From the NCBI GenBank assembly GCA_965153455.1, contig OZ234495.1:13326875-13390874 (forward strand): a DNA stretch of 64,000 nt. Reading direction: 5' to 3'. The stretch comes from Sphagnum compactum. Lineage: Eukaryota > Bryophyta > Sphagnopsida > Sphagnales. Both the position numbers and the translations under genes were made by a program. This document shows, piece after piece, positions 35,861 through 49,430 of the stretch. Every line of letters begins with the position of its first letter. The first letter of the stretch is position 1. The notes beneath the pieces were generated by a model. The model was not told the origin of the DNA and searched no databases. It saw nothing but the letters and a program-made list of their open reading frames with translations.

Positions 35861-36354
35861 CTTCCTTTTAATAGAGGCAAGATGTTGCATGAGCCTAGAG
35901 CTTAAGCTTAAAGTTTAAAGTTGGAACATGGGATGGTAAAATGCATTTTCCCTATACACATGCAAATAAAACTCAAAAATTTAATCACAAAATCAATGTT
36001 ATACAAGTAAACCTAGAATCAAGCATGGGGATGAATGGAAGCATTCATCCTCATTATGTATGAATGTTGTGTTTTATCATTAAGTTCTTATCAATGAAAC
36101 TTTTTTCCCCCTAGTTTTAATTAACTAGAATTTCATGAAACACAATTTAATTCTATATGATATAACATTTGTTGAATAATGTAATGTAAATTTTATTACA
36201 AATGCATTTGATGGCTATGGTTGAAAATGCCATTATTTTCAATACGTTTTAACTATATTATTATAATCATACTAACATCTACCTTATGATTGTCTTTATT
36301 TTATATATATATATATAATTTAAAGGTTTTTAAATTAAAAATTAGGCAAACTAA

Positions 36355-36800
36355 ACCAACGTCGTTGACGACAATGAGTTTTTTTTTTCCTCTCCGAAGG
36401 TGCCACAACTTCCTTCAAACCTATTTATAAGCGTCATGGACAACATGGGGGATTTGTTTTCATTCTTCTTTGAGGGTGTCACAACTTTCATAAAATCTAA
36501 CTAGTGTTGTTGACAACAATGGGTTTTGAATGCTTTAAATATTTTAAAAATACCTATTGTTATTGATGACAATGGATTTTTGAAATAAGTTAAAATTTAA
36601 TTTCAAGCACCTTAATTAACTTCCTTTAAACAACCTATTATCATAGATGACAATGGGGTTTTTTAAATATTTATTTATTTTCAAAGTGCCCTAATTTTTC
36701 ACAAAATACATATATAATGTTGTTTTCAACAATGGGGGGGGGGAGGGGTTAACATTCATCCCATGACAACATTCTTTTAATTGCTTAACATTGTTGATGA
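36355..36800. repeat. Degenerate tandem repeat of about 100 bp, four to five units
   Basis: Units carry a GTTGTTGACAACAATGGG-like core followed by a T-rich stretch and a GTGCCACAACTT-like word. The cores fall near 36361, 36436, 36507, 36560, 36641 and 36720 with variable spacing. A run of G at 36735 closes the array. Confidence 0.6.
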
Positions 36801-37049
36801 AAATGATTTTTAAAACAAAATCTTTAAAATTATTTTGGTTCCATTGTCATATTTTCCCCTATAGTCACTTTATCCATCATTATTAAATGACATGCAAGTT
36901 TGAAGTATTACTTGGACAACAAATAAAGATGGATATAAATAAAATTTAAGTTGTATTTATCTTTCAAGAATGGATGAATTTCATCCAATTATGTATTTAT
37001 TTCATCCACCTCATAAAGGAAATTCATCCATCCAAAAATGACATTCATC

Positions 37050-37660
37050 GAAAGTTAGGAGGAGGCACCACCCTGCTCACTATAGTATATTTTGTAGCTT
37101 GTTGCATTTACATCAAAATGACATTTTCCCCAAGACTCCCAAAGTTGTTTCCCAAAATTGGGACTCCTTTGTTAATTGTCTCATGATTTTGGAAGCTCCT
37201 AACATTTGCAAAACCTAACCAAATCAAACATACAAGTACATTATCTTATAGCCTTAAACAAGACCTTTTCAACACTATTCAATTCCTTGAATGATGATTT
37301 GAGTGAATGCAAACTATCATTTTGAATTTTTTTGTCCTAACCCTTGCAAATGGGCATAATGTATGCAACATATGTCTATTTTCAAAATTCAAGTTCACCA
37401 TCTTGTAATGCTCAATGAGATCTTTCAACACTAAATTAAAGATCACTTGATTTGGACAAAATTTGGTCTCCTAAAACCTTGTCCCAATGATTACTAAAAA
37501 GAAAATGCATTTCTAAGTTTTTCCAATGTACTTCATCTCTCACACACTTCCCACTCATCTTGGGAATGTGTTTGAGCCTTATCATGCCTTGGCTTCATTC
37601 CCAACCAATTTCCCTTGTTTTGGGCCCCAACCTTAGTCGTGAGCCCAACATTTGAAGTAA
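37050..37660. repeat. Diverged relative of the 17.1-18.0 kb LTR
   Basis: Shared words in the same order include a GCACCACC start, AAATGACATTTT/AATGTCATTTT, AAAATTGGGACTCC and a final GTGAGCCCAA (GCGAGCCCAA in the other copy). Divergence is high and the outer ends are not defined. Confidence 0.5.
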
Positions 37661-39626
37661 CTCTGATATGAAGATCACAATGCAACTCACTTATAAACAA
37701 CTACCTTGACAACAAAAACAACAAAACAATAAAGCAAAGTGTAAAGAATTTATCCTATATTACATCTAAACAACATTTTGAAAAGAAACATGGAAATGAA
37801 ATACAAGTAACAAATCAAAACATAAGTAAATGAAGTGACACAATAACAAACAAAACACAACAAACTTATAATGCAAGAAATAAAAAATGTATACAAAGAT
37901 AAACAAAAACAATGAAACCAAAAAAAGGAATGAATCAAACCTATGATGTAATGATGCAAATTTCCAATTTGACAAATTATGAAACGAAAGAAATGAACAA
38001 AGTAATTAAAAAAAAATGTTTCATAGCATATCTATAAAATAACAAAATGCGGTGAAAAATATTAGAGCAACTTGGACAAATATAAACAAAACTTTTCAAA
38101 TACAAAGTATTGGACTAAAGACAAATGAAGAAAAACAAAGGAAAATAAGTGAGGGGAAGCGAGTTGCAAGGGGAAGAATTACTTGAATTAGTCATAGATT
38201 CATGTGTGAATTGATGACAAGTATTTTATGATGACAAAAAAAGAAGGTAAAAACATTGATATGCTAACTTTAATTATAGGTTTTAATGATAACACTTTAA
38301 ATTATTGATAGGCTAGGGTAAGATTGTGCCACATGGTTCATGCAACATTAACCCTAATGTTAACACCAAAAAAATTAAAAACTATGTAATACATTCTTAT
38401 TCATGTGGTTCCAACCAAATTATGAAGGGTGTGTTGGTTTACATGTCAATCTTATAATTGGAGAATAAATTAATAATTTATGCAATATGAATAATCTAGT
38501 GGATACAATTGCATTGGCTAGTCTAAAAAGGGTCAAGGATAAATCAACACCCACATTTCTATTGTCGTAAAAACTTAAAATTTTTGGGGCTTGATTCTGA
38601 AAATTAAAAATACCTCAACATCAATACTTCACCACCTACATCCAAAATTTCTTAACTACCTCTCCATGATAGGAATCCATAATTAAAATAAGAATTTTGA
38701 CATTTGATAGTGTTGGTTGGATCACAATGTGTTCATTATTTGTTGGATGAACTTTTCACCAGGAGGAAATATGGGAACTAAACATTTCATTCACTTTGTA
38801 GTGAAATTCATGGAAATTCATTAGAATGAATTTGAAATGAAAAAGGTGAATAACAAGTGAACCATTAATGAACTAAAACTAATGCTATTGACCAAGTGGA
38901 GGCACAATTTTCTACACGTATACTTTGTTCATATGTGGATTTAAAAAATTTCATTTGTACTTTCATTTATAGCAACATATTCACTATATACGTGTGTTCC
39001 GCGCTACTATGCACTACCAGTGGGTTTACATTTGAAAATTTTATTATTTTCAAATATATATAGGATTCAAATTGTACAAAATATTGTCCAATTATCATCC
39101 AAGGGGAGATTTAATCAACCACCCCTATTTTTAATTCATTGAAATTTTGGAAACAATTAGGGTGGATAAATAATATATCAGCTAAACAAATGGAAATTAA
39201 ATCCTTGAATCAGGTATTTAAGGGAGAAGTTTTTATTGAAAACTAATTTAGTCAAAAAAAAAAACATGTTAATCTTTTGAAATAATTTCAACATATTCAA
39301 ATGACATAACACATATTTACATTTGTATGAAATTACATGTAAACATGTGTATGAAATTGGAAATACACAAAGATTTTTATTTTAACTTTTTGAAAGGACA
39401 CAATTTTTTTTTTAGACATTGAAAAACATAACGAGTTTTTTTTTTTTGATATTTTGAAATTTATAAGAACATTTTGAAACATTACAACTTATAAAATGTT
39501 TTTTTGTTAAAGATTCCAATTTGGAATCGACCTCTAAAAAATTTGTAGTTTGGAACTATCTTTTTGTACGACCAACGACTATAGCCCATCCCACTTAAAC
39601 CAGCTCCAATGAAATTATCATTATTG

Positions 39627-39664
<38 letters not shown>

Positions 39665-42600
39665 TTATCCACAATTAGGTAACATGTTTAAATAAATGAT
39701 TATTACTTTAAAAAATTTAGAAATAAATTGATTGTTCTTGTATGAACCATATGTCTACTTGTGATTGGAAAGGGACTTTGATCACCTTAATTTTCAGACA
39801 ATTAATTAGTTGTTATCTTTAGGGTCGAAGGATGTGATCATCCATTTTTGGCATGTGGCTACTAAAGATGGAAAGACATAATGTTGTTGTCAATTGCAAG
39901 TGAAAGAGATGGTTTGGTGAACCAATGAAGGAGGTTTCGTGATGAAAATGGAGCTAGTCAAGGAGATTTTTAATTAGGGAATAGCTTGAACAACATAATT
40001 AAGTTTGCAAATGTGTTTTAGGAAGGTCCTTTGTGTGCCATTTATTTATGTTTTGTGATGTTGTAAATTTGAAGTTCAAGATGTGGAGCTTATTTGGTTT
40101 TATGGTAATGGTTATTGTTTTTGGCTTTTGTGTGGTTTGTGGCATGGGATGTTGTTATTGCTAGAACAAATGGAGATGTTGCAAAAGGATTCAAATCAAA
40201 GATTTAAGCAAGGCTTGCACTAGTTTTGGAAGGGATTTTGAAGGGAAACTTTTCATTATGTGTGTTGTGATGTGTGTGTGTTTTTTTTATGTGTTAGTGC
40301 AATGTATATGATACATGTTTTTTAAAAAATGCATAGAATTACTTACACATGTGCACATTAATAAAATGGGAGCATGGATGGAAATGATGACAAACAAGGT
40401 AAACTTTCATGGTTCAAATGAGGAAAAGGGATGGTGAGGCAAAAAAAAATTATGGGGTTTTAAGAGAGTGGCATTTTGTGCATGTGTTGTTTATGCCAAG
40501 TTAAAAGGTTCCATTACATTGTAATAAGTATTGATTGTTGTAGAATCATGACGATGCTAAGAGAAAAAACTTCTATAATGTAAATGTTATCTAAGGTTTC
40601 CCAATGAAGTTGGGAGCTAAAGCCATGGTCAATTTTGTTATGCCCATGCATGATAGTAAGGTTTTAAGATGTTAGCCAATTTGGGCATAGAAGATATATT
40701 AAGTTGTGAGGATTGGATGTGCATACTAGTTAGGAAATCTTTGGGAGAAGAAAAGAATTTTGTTTAAATGGACATATAAGAACTATTAGTCTAGTAAAAT
40801 GGGATTTTTAATGTCTCTTTGGAAAGAATACCCATTGGAAGTGTAGGATGTTTTTGAGGTTGGCTAAATTGTCTTGCAAATCTTGTGTGTGAATGACTAT
40901 AATGATGTTGAATCATTTATGGCATCATTGCATTTGAATCACATATTGTTGGAGGGTGTGGGTAGACATATGAATCACAAATGAATACAAGAGAGGGTTT
41001 GATCCAAGCCCACACTCTAAAATTTAGTTTGTAATTGCAACTTAAGATTTAACATTATTGTAATTGAATAATTTGTGTTTCATAATGGAAAAATGTTATT
41101 TAGTTGTTGGATTTTGTCTTTGATAAGGGAATAAGATTTGTTTGTATTATTAAAATGTCTTTTCTTTGTTCAACACTTGTTTTAAGCTATGTCCATCATT
41201 TTTGGACCTTATATATGGTCAAATGTGCTTGAAATCCCATATATATGGCCATATTGCATATGCAAGCCACCCCAATTTCAACCAAATATCTCATGGTAGT
41301 TCACCAATGCCTTTGCCATCCAACCACACCATCACTTGGTTTAAAAGTCCATAAATTTTGTGATTTATTATCTTGTCTTTGAATTCATTTGAAAATCAAA
41401 AATTTGAAATGCATGTTCTTTCGAGCAAAATTAAACATGGCCTTAAATATATTTCAAAGATATATCAACAAAATAAATGTAATTTTTAAATGTTCAAATG
41501 AATTTCTTAAAAATTCTTTTGAAAATGCTTTATATCCTTTATGATTTGTTTTTACTTGAACTAACATATAATATTGTTAAAGGTTCTTCAATTCAATGTG
41601 AATTCAAGGCCTTCTTAAATTCATTGAAGAAGTTATTTAAAATATTTAACTAAGATTGCATTATTAAAATATTATAAATATTCACCTTTTAAACCATTTA
41701 TTGCAATCAATAATGAAACATAATGAATAAAAAATGTCATTTGCATATTTAAAGGTCAAGTTGATTTATATTTGGATCAAATTTAAAAACAAATTTGAAA
41801 TTAAATAAAATTTCATAGATAAGATGTAGTGTAAGTTGTGTTGTGTGTAAGAGGACATGCATCATTTGTAATGAAACAATGTGCACATGTTGTTATGGTC
41901 ATTTGAAATATCATCCAATGGAACTTTGGAATGCACCTATATGTTTTGTTGTATAATTCATGTGGTTGAAAATGTAATCAAAGTAACCACCTAAAGGGGT
42001 GGACACTCTTTAATTTTTTGTTTTATAATCGTTGAATAATCACAATGGAAGCATAATAGTTTCAAATTTGTCAATATTTTTTTCAAATAGGCTTTGTTAT
42101 TTGAAAAGTTCCAATGTTCAAAATTTGATGCAAATGAAAAGTCTTTTTGCATGCGTAAAACATTTAGATTTTTAGAACTTGCTTTTCTTTCAAATTTTTT
42201 TTCCTTGTCAAATGTACACCATTCTTTTTCAAATTTGGAAAGGGATTTAATATTCATTATTAAAAGGTAAAGTATAATTGAAATGGATGACAGTCATGTT
42301 TACAACACATTTGAACACATTTGGTTCAAACATGCTTTTGACCTTGAAATTTATGAATTTTGAAGATGTGGCTTTAACAAAAGTTAAATTCATTTTTATG
42401 TGTTAAAGGGCATGCATGCATAATCTATTTATGAAGGAAGAGTTTTTGTTCATTTATTTGTTTGTTTTTGTTTGTCATGTTGAGATTTCCCAAATCACAA
42501 TGCCTCTTGCCACAGTCTTGGTATCATTGGAAAACCTTTGATGAATAAGGGTGCATTAAGTTGGTTTCATAATGTTTTGACCTACGATGGAAAAGTTATT

Positions 42601-45600
42601 GAATATTGATCATTTTTCACAAGAAATTCATTTAATTTAAATTTAAAATATTATGGGGGAATTTGGTTGCACTTTTGGTTTGTTGGAAAGCCCTTTATGA
42701 GTAGGATTTAATGAAGGTGATTTGGGAAATTTTAGACCTAAGGTGCAAAGAGATATTGAAATTTGAGTAATTTTTGTCATTGGACAATTCAATTCAGTTA
42801 CAAAAAATGGATTTGGAAAGAAAAATTAATTGGGTAATCAGTTCACATTTGGGTCAACAACACTTGTTACACTAATATACATGATATAGGTTGTATCTAT
42901 GACATGTTTTGAAAAAATCAATACTTTAATTTAAAAATATTTAATGTACAACCAAAGGAATCCACCAAATAAGAACAAGATCTACCACAAATTAATAGGG
43001 CCTTTGGATTATATACCAACATATAAAAGTATTGGCTTATGGTTCAAAAAAGTAACATCTATAGTTGAATGAATTATACTTTTGGGTGAAAACACATTAC
43101 GAGGGGCCAACTTGGGCAATTTCATAACATGCGTGTAAATTATACACTTACAAAATGTGTTGCATTTAATTTTGGGTTTCACTTTTGGTGTTTGGGCTTG
43201 ATATTTTGATTTTCACAAAGTTAATGTTATTTTATATCATTTGAAAAAAAATAAATTTCAAGGAATAATGGGTATATTTATGGTATATGCAATATAATAA
43301 AGCTCGTTTTTTTTGGATTACACTAAGTTTGGGTTTGAATTAGTTGACCAAAAAATATTTGAAATAAAATTTTAAAAAATGGCCCACTTTCACATATCTT
43401 GTCATCTTCCATTTGAAAGTGATTGTTTGTCAAAATGTTACTTTATCACATACTTATGACCATTGCTTTGAAATACATTAGTTTGTGATATGATAATCAT
43501 CAAACTCTTCACATGGTTCATAAACTTATTCCAATCATATCAAATCACAATGTTTAATAGATACTACAAATTTCATAAAGACTAAAATCATTTAAATCAT
43601 TTTTTGAATATATTTGCATGTCTTAATATGTTGTGTGACATACATATTTCTAGCAAAATATATTCTAACATCACATCATATGAAATAAAAAAGTTTCATT
43701 TTTTTGGCATTTGACTTCTTTGGGTTTTGACCTATCATAATATGCAAAAACAATGTGTAAATCTTTCATAATAAATACATGATTGAAATTCAAACATGGG
43801 ACCCTTGAAAAATAATACAATGTGACAACAATCTTGGCGCCCCCTAATGTGTTTTCACCCTTTTGTCAAGTAGTTCTCATTAAAAAAAAGGGCCCAACTT
43901 AACATTTCTTTCTAATATCTATGGCATGCAATAATGCAACATTGATAATGAGACACAATGCCATATACCATATGACCTCAAATGTAGTTTCTCCTTCACA
44001 AAATCTTTCAAAGTGATTCAATGCATAATGAATTATTGTGATTTGAATAATTAGTGACAATGTTTATTTTCTTAGAAAATATTCAAAATTCACAAACATA
44101 ATTGATTCACAAATATGGAATCCAGAAGAGTACACCATTTCAAGTAATGTGTTGTGTAGTTAAGATACTTATGCACTACAAGTAGTTGAAAAATATAGTT
44201 CATGTGTACAATTTGTCTATTAACTGAACCTATTAACAATTATACCTAAAGACCTTTATACACATGTTATATTTTTAAAATATTTATTTTAATATTTTTT
44301 TATTATTGCATAGCCTATGTTAGTTATATTTGGATTTTGAGAACAAACATAATTGTACTTTAAAACTAATTGAATTATATTTTAAACCCGATGACCAATG
44401 CATGTGACCTTATATTTTTACTCACATAATATTCAATTTTGAAAAAAAATGACCACCTAGGCCTTATTATCATTAATGGCATTATGAGTTCATTGCCTTA
44501 TTCATGGCATGTCCAAAACATGCACCATCAAATGGAGTAGATAAAATTAATGCTTCACATGAAATCACTATTTTCACAGTCATGGTAATGTTTCCCAAAT
44601 TAATATTTTCATTTTTGACATAACACAAAATCATGTAGCTGAGATGAAAAGATTTTGACATGGCTTCCAACTCCCTTGCCAACCCATGTTTAATATAGTG
44701 TCATTGTCAATTAAAATGTAACAGGGGAAGACTTCCAATTTATGGTAAAAAGTTGATGACAAGACCAAAAATATCATGTCACTTTCTGCTCATCCACAAA
44801 TCAAATTTAATTGTAGTTTTAGGTGTGGAATCTAGATGAAGTGGCACTAGTAAATTTGAACAATGAACAACCATGAATGGGAAAGTATGTTTAGACAATG
44901 TCCTTGACGAAGGGAAAACCAACTTGGGATTGACCTTCAATGCCAATCTAACCATCCACAAAGGGAAAAACTTTTAACTGTGAACAACACCAAATCCTCC
45001 CAAATTGTTTTTGAATGTCATTACTCCAATTTGCATGTGTGACAAACTCTTGAAAGAAACAACATAATTATTCATGTGTCATTCTTGGGATGAAGGAAAC
45101 TTGATGTTTTAAACTGAAATTAGACCAAATAAGATATTGAAATTAATTGATGTGATTGCAAGAGAGTGAAAACATATTCTCACATTCAATTGCTATTATT
45201 TGCACATGGCAAAACAAGAAGAGAAAGAAAAAACCCACAACATGAAAGGAGGGAAAACAACAAAACCATGACAATGATCACCATGAACATGACATGGCAA
45301 GGAGTGTTCGGGGCTTTAGGGTTGACATTGTGCACAATAGAGCACATTGAAAGGAAGCAAGATCATGAATGGGAGCTTATGGAGCTTGTGTGAAAGTGCA
45401 AATACAATTGTCAACAAACAAGTTGCACTTCTCAAGTCACCACTCACAATAATGCGCTTTGCACTTGCACCTAGAAAACAAAAAAAACAAGACTAGGAGG
45501 AGGAACTTTATCCTTTGTAACCTGAAAACATAGAAACTTGAAAAAAAAGGGAAAAGATGGACGAGTGTGTGAGTTCACTTGGAGCTCACTGTTTACCATG

Positions 45601-45990
45601 TTGATGGCAATGGTAGGGACATAAGGAGCATGACAACTCCAAGATTTTGCAAACCCGTATCCATTTACATGGCCTATATACATTGTCAAAATTCACAAGA
45701 GACATAAGTAAGTGTATATGAAAAGACTTGTACAACTTGTGTGTAAGTTTGAAATGAAAACACATATGTAAGTATAAAAATGTTCATCATGTAAGTGTAA
45801 ATGAATTTCACTTCCACTTTAGACATTGTATATATGACTATTTACACTTACACACGCAACCCTAGTTTTTACCATAGTACGAGTGTAGGTGCCAATTCAC
45901 CCACCCACGGCACCACCACCATCTCTTAGGCTATGAGCAGACAACTACTTTCAACCCTTAGTTGAAAAGTATGGTGTTGGGAGGTAAAGT
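37661..45990. other. Long AT-rich intergenic, no gene seen
   Basis: More than 8 kb of very AT-rich DNA. The longest frames are below 90 codons and show no domain. Apart from a perfect AT microsatellite, I see only decayed sequence. Confidence 0.5.
39629..39662. repeat. (AT)n microsatellite
   Basis: About 17 AT units in a row, followed by AAATTT. Confidence 0.93.
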
Positions 45991-46867
45991 ACTTTGTGAT
46001 GCAGAAGAGTCTTGGACTCTCCTCTCATGAGGAAGGGGGGGGTAGAGGGGGCAGGACAACTACTCAACTAGAAATTCAACTTTGGTAAACAAAGCAGGCA
46101 GGCCAGAGAAGGGCACTGTGATACTCTATTGATGAGCAGTTAGAGCAAGTTTTATGTCTGGCCACCTGTCTGTAGGTGAAGAGTTAGTGAGTGGGCAGGG
46201 GGGGACCCTTTGCAGCAAAAACAAAAGAGGACCACCAGAGAGAGCCCCAATTGGAGGGGACAAAGGACAAGTGTGTTCATCACACCAGTTCCAGAAAGGC
46301 CTTGATTGCTGCTAGCACCACAGATGCATAGTGTATTATACCTAGTCTATATATATATATAAACTTGAACCCTATGTGAATTAGAGAGGCTTCCTTCATT
46401 CATTGAGGGATTTGGTTTGGCTGTTGACAGACAGATTCAGCAAATTTGGTGAACAAACAGAAAAAGGAAAGAAAGAAAGAAAGAAAAGAAGTAGTCTTCC
46501 TTCATTTGTTTGTTTGTGTCTTTATTCCTTCCTGTCTAGGTTTTGGTTTTGGTGTAGGTTTAGTATTACCTTTACTACTCTCTAGTATCATCATCTACAT
46601 GTGAAGGAAAATCAAAATATTGTTTGTTGTTTAGGTGGTAATAATACTAATAATATGCCTGAACAAAAAATTGGGTTGGGTCCAGTTGTGTGAAGCATTG
46701 GTGACTCATGAGCTGTGTGAAGCATGAGCAAGCTGTAATTGTAAGTACTATATAGTGCACAACAACAACAACAGCAACCGTTTTTCTACCAACCCAAAGC
46801 TTCATTTTCTATCCTCTCCACTACCCTTTGTCAGTAAGAACCAAACCTATAAAAGGTCTGGCTGCCA

Positions 46868-46872
<5 letters not shown>

Positions 46873-46903
<31 letters not shown>

Positions 46904-46909
46904 CTTCTC
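46873..46909. repeat. (CT)n microsatellite
   Basis: A CT run of about 36 bases, followed by further CT-rich sequence to 46920. Confidence 0.9.
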
Positions 46910-47239
46910 TCTCTTCTCTCTATCACAACATTGTTCAAATTAGGGGGTTATTGCAAAGGAAGATGTAAAGTCTTGATGATGGATGATGATGGCCCAGACT
47001 TTCTCACCCCTTTGAGGAAAGGTTTGTTTGCCCTGCCCATTGATTTCAACATTCTTTCCAATGTTTGTTTAAATCGGGGAAGGGAAATGCAAACTCTTGG
47101 TTCTGGGGACCACGGGTAACCCAGGTCCCTAACCCAGGCCAGAGAGTGAACGAGCACCAAGCAATGGAACCCATTCACTAACGATGGATGGATGGTGTGT
47201 GAACAAGAAACAACTTTTCATTGTATGTAACATGATAGA

Positions 47240-47550
47240 TAGTGGGTTAGCTATGTGCCTAACCATCCACATGTAATCAATCTATCTACCTGTTGAGTAG
47301 CCACCAAGTTGCCTCACCTAACTACATAGTAACCACTTATATTCCTGACCTACTTAATTTACCTATGGATACTAACCCATATACATACCTAGTTACATAC
47401 CTAGTTACCTAGCTAGTGTGTGGTGGAAGTAGGAGGAGGGTTTGCAGGATGAGTTATCAAGGTGGGTGCAGTTCATCCGCAATTGCGTGATGATGGGTTT
47501 TCAATGGATGATGGTGTGCGGGTGGGTGGGTGTTGTTGGGTCATGAAATC
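47240..47550. repeat. Diverged relative of the 4.9/5.7 kb direct repeat
   Basis: ACCTA-rich sequence is followed by TTATCAAGGTGGGTGCAG, GTTCATCCGCAATTG, CAATGGATGATGGTG and GCGGGTGGGT. The same words follow in the same order in the 235-bp repeat. Confidence 0.5.
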
Positions 47551-47798
47551 TCCTAAACCTTGGTAATTCATCAGTTGTGGTTCATCCACAACTGAGATGG
47601 ATGATCCACAAGTGAGTCATAACAGGATTTTGTGATGGATGGATGGATGGATGGATGGATTGTGATGGTGGGAGCTTTGGGGGGGAGGGGGGGTGGTCAC
47701 ATAATCCATTTGTTTGGGAATGTTTTGGTCAATGGTACAGGTCACCTGTAAGCTTGATGTAAGGGCTTCAAAACTGCCTGCCATTATGGACCTGCCAG

Positions 47799-47824
47799 TC
47801 CAGTCCAGTCCAGTCCAGTCCAGT
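47799..47824. repeat. (CCAGT)n short tandem repeat
   Basis: Five to six CCAGT units in a row, closed by AGCTGG. Confidence 0.9.
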
Positions 47825-49003
47825 AGCTGGATTGGGCTGGGCTGGGCAGGGCAGGTCTGCAAGTGATGCAAGTTATGTCACATTTTGACAGGTGCGTTAT
47901 AGGTAATGTTGCTGCTGACATTATTGGCAAGGAAGGAGTTGTGACTCAACTTCAACAAACTTGGGGAGGGGGTTTTTCAATATTAGCTTATTATTATTAT
48001 TCTAAGAGTGAATTTCTTTTTTTTGATGCATCCAAATTGGGTTTTTTTTCCAGAAAATTCAATCACATCAAGTGATGGCCATTTTTATATGGGGGGGAAA
48101 GAGAGAGAGAGAGAGAGGGAGAGAGAGATAATAACTTGTCAATAATTATCATCAAGGGCAGTGAGTGATAAGAGACCACCCATGATTTCAGCTAAACCAC
48201 GATGTGAGTACTTTAAATGCCTCCCTCCCTCCCTCCTTCCCTCCCTCCCTTCTGTCCGAGTGTATCCTCATTACCATTCTGTACATTAGCAGTAGCAGCA
48301 CATACATCAATCGCACTTGTTGCTTACACAGCAGCTGCTGCAGAGAGTCCTGTGGCTCACCATGTTCTCATAAAGGAGAGCAACATACTCATACTCCTCC
48401 TGGCATTTCGTCATCCTTGTTTTGGAGAAAAGTCGTGAAATGCACAAAAAGTGCAAGGCAGGTGGGTGTGTTCGTGTCTTTTTATGGAGAAAAGTCTGGG
48501 CCAAAGAGTGTCTCTCTCTCTCTCTCTCTCACCCAGCACTTCCCAACAACAACAACAACGGTCCTGTTAGGTGAAACTGGGAGAAACATTATGAGGTGGA
48601 AAGCTTCTGCTGCTCTTGCCTGCTTCCCCTTTGTAGCTGAAAACGGTTCTCTACTCCCTTTTTTCCTCGGTACATCAGTACTACTACCTAGAGGAAACTA
48701 GTGAGGACCATTTTCTTCAAACAAAACACAAAGATAGATATCTAAACCTTAAACCCTATTACTACTACTACTACTACTGGTTCTTTATAATACTAAATGG
48801 AGAATAGGTGGAATAAATTACAATGAGCAAATGGGTGGGGTAGTTACTACTTTCCTTAACTATTAGAATGAGGATCAAGGTTCTACCAACTTATATAATA
48901 ACTATATCCCTATTAGAGAGCATCTGTGAAAGGATGTAACTTGGGTTATAGGTCTGCCTGATGGACTCTAATAATCATGATGCCCAACAAAGAAAATTTA
49001 CAA

Positions 49004-49032
49004 GAGGGGGGCAGGGGGTCATGGGGGAGGGG
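49004..49032 (+). other. Canonical G-quadruplex motif
   Basis: Four runs of four to six G are separated by loops of one to four bases (CA, TCAT, A). This is the standard pattern for a stable four-stranded structure in DNA or RNA read from the plus strand. Confidence 0.7.
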
Positions 49033-49227
49033 TGCTTAAGATTGGCAAATCAATGGGTGTTGTTGCAAAGTGGTGGAAGTAGGGGCCCCCTGACTGAAGT
49101 GAACTGAAGTGAAGAAAGCTTAGCTTTTGGTCTTTTTGAGGATGGAGAGTGGCTAGGTGGTGTGGATTGGGAGATTTTTGGTGGTTTGGGGTTTTGAACC
49201 GTTGGCCATGTTTTAGTTGTCCAATTA

Positions 49228-49430
49228 GCTTGGACCCCATCATATATGTATATATACGTTGGGGGGGCTTCTTTCCTTTGTGCTATCCAAAAACCACTTG
49301 GACCCATCATCATATTATATGTTTGGGGGCCTTCTTTCCTTTGTGCTATCCAAAAACCACTTGGACCCCATCATCATATTATACGTTTGGGTGGGTGGGG
49401 GCCTTCTTTCCTTTCATACCATCCAAAAGA
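49228..49430. repeat. About 65-bp minisatellite, two full and two partial units
   Basis: The unit carries CCTTCTTTCCTTTGTGCTAT, then CCAAAAACCACTTGGACCC, CATCATCATATTATA and a G-run. Full units start near 49267 and 49329. A partial unit precedes them and one follows at about 49401. Open frames in this block repeat the same peptide and are artefacts of the array. Confidence 0.85.

Noticed and set aside
48204-48701. 165-codon plus-strand frame
   Set aside because: It is dominated by CCCT and CT microsatellites and has no domain or nearby splice sites that join to other coding sequence.
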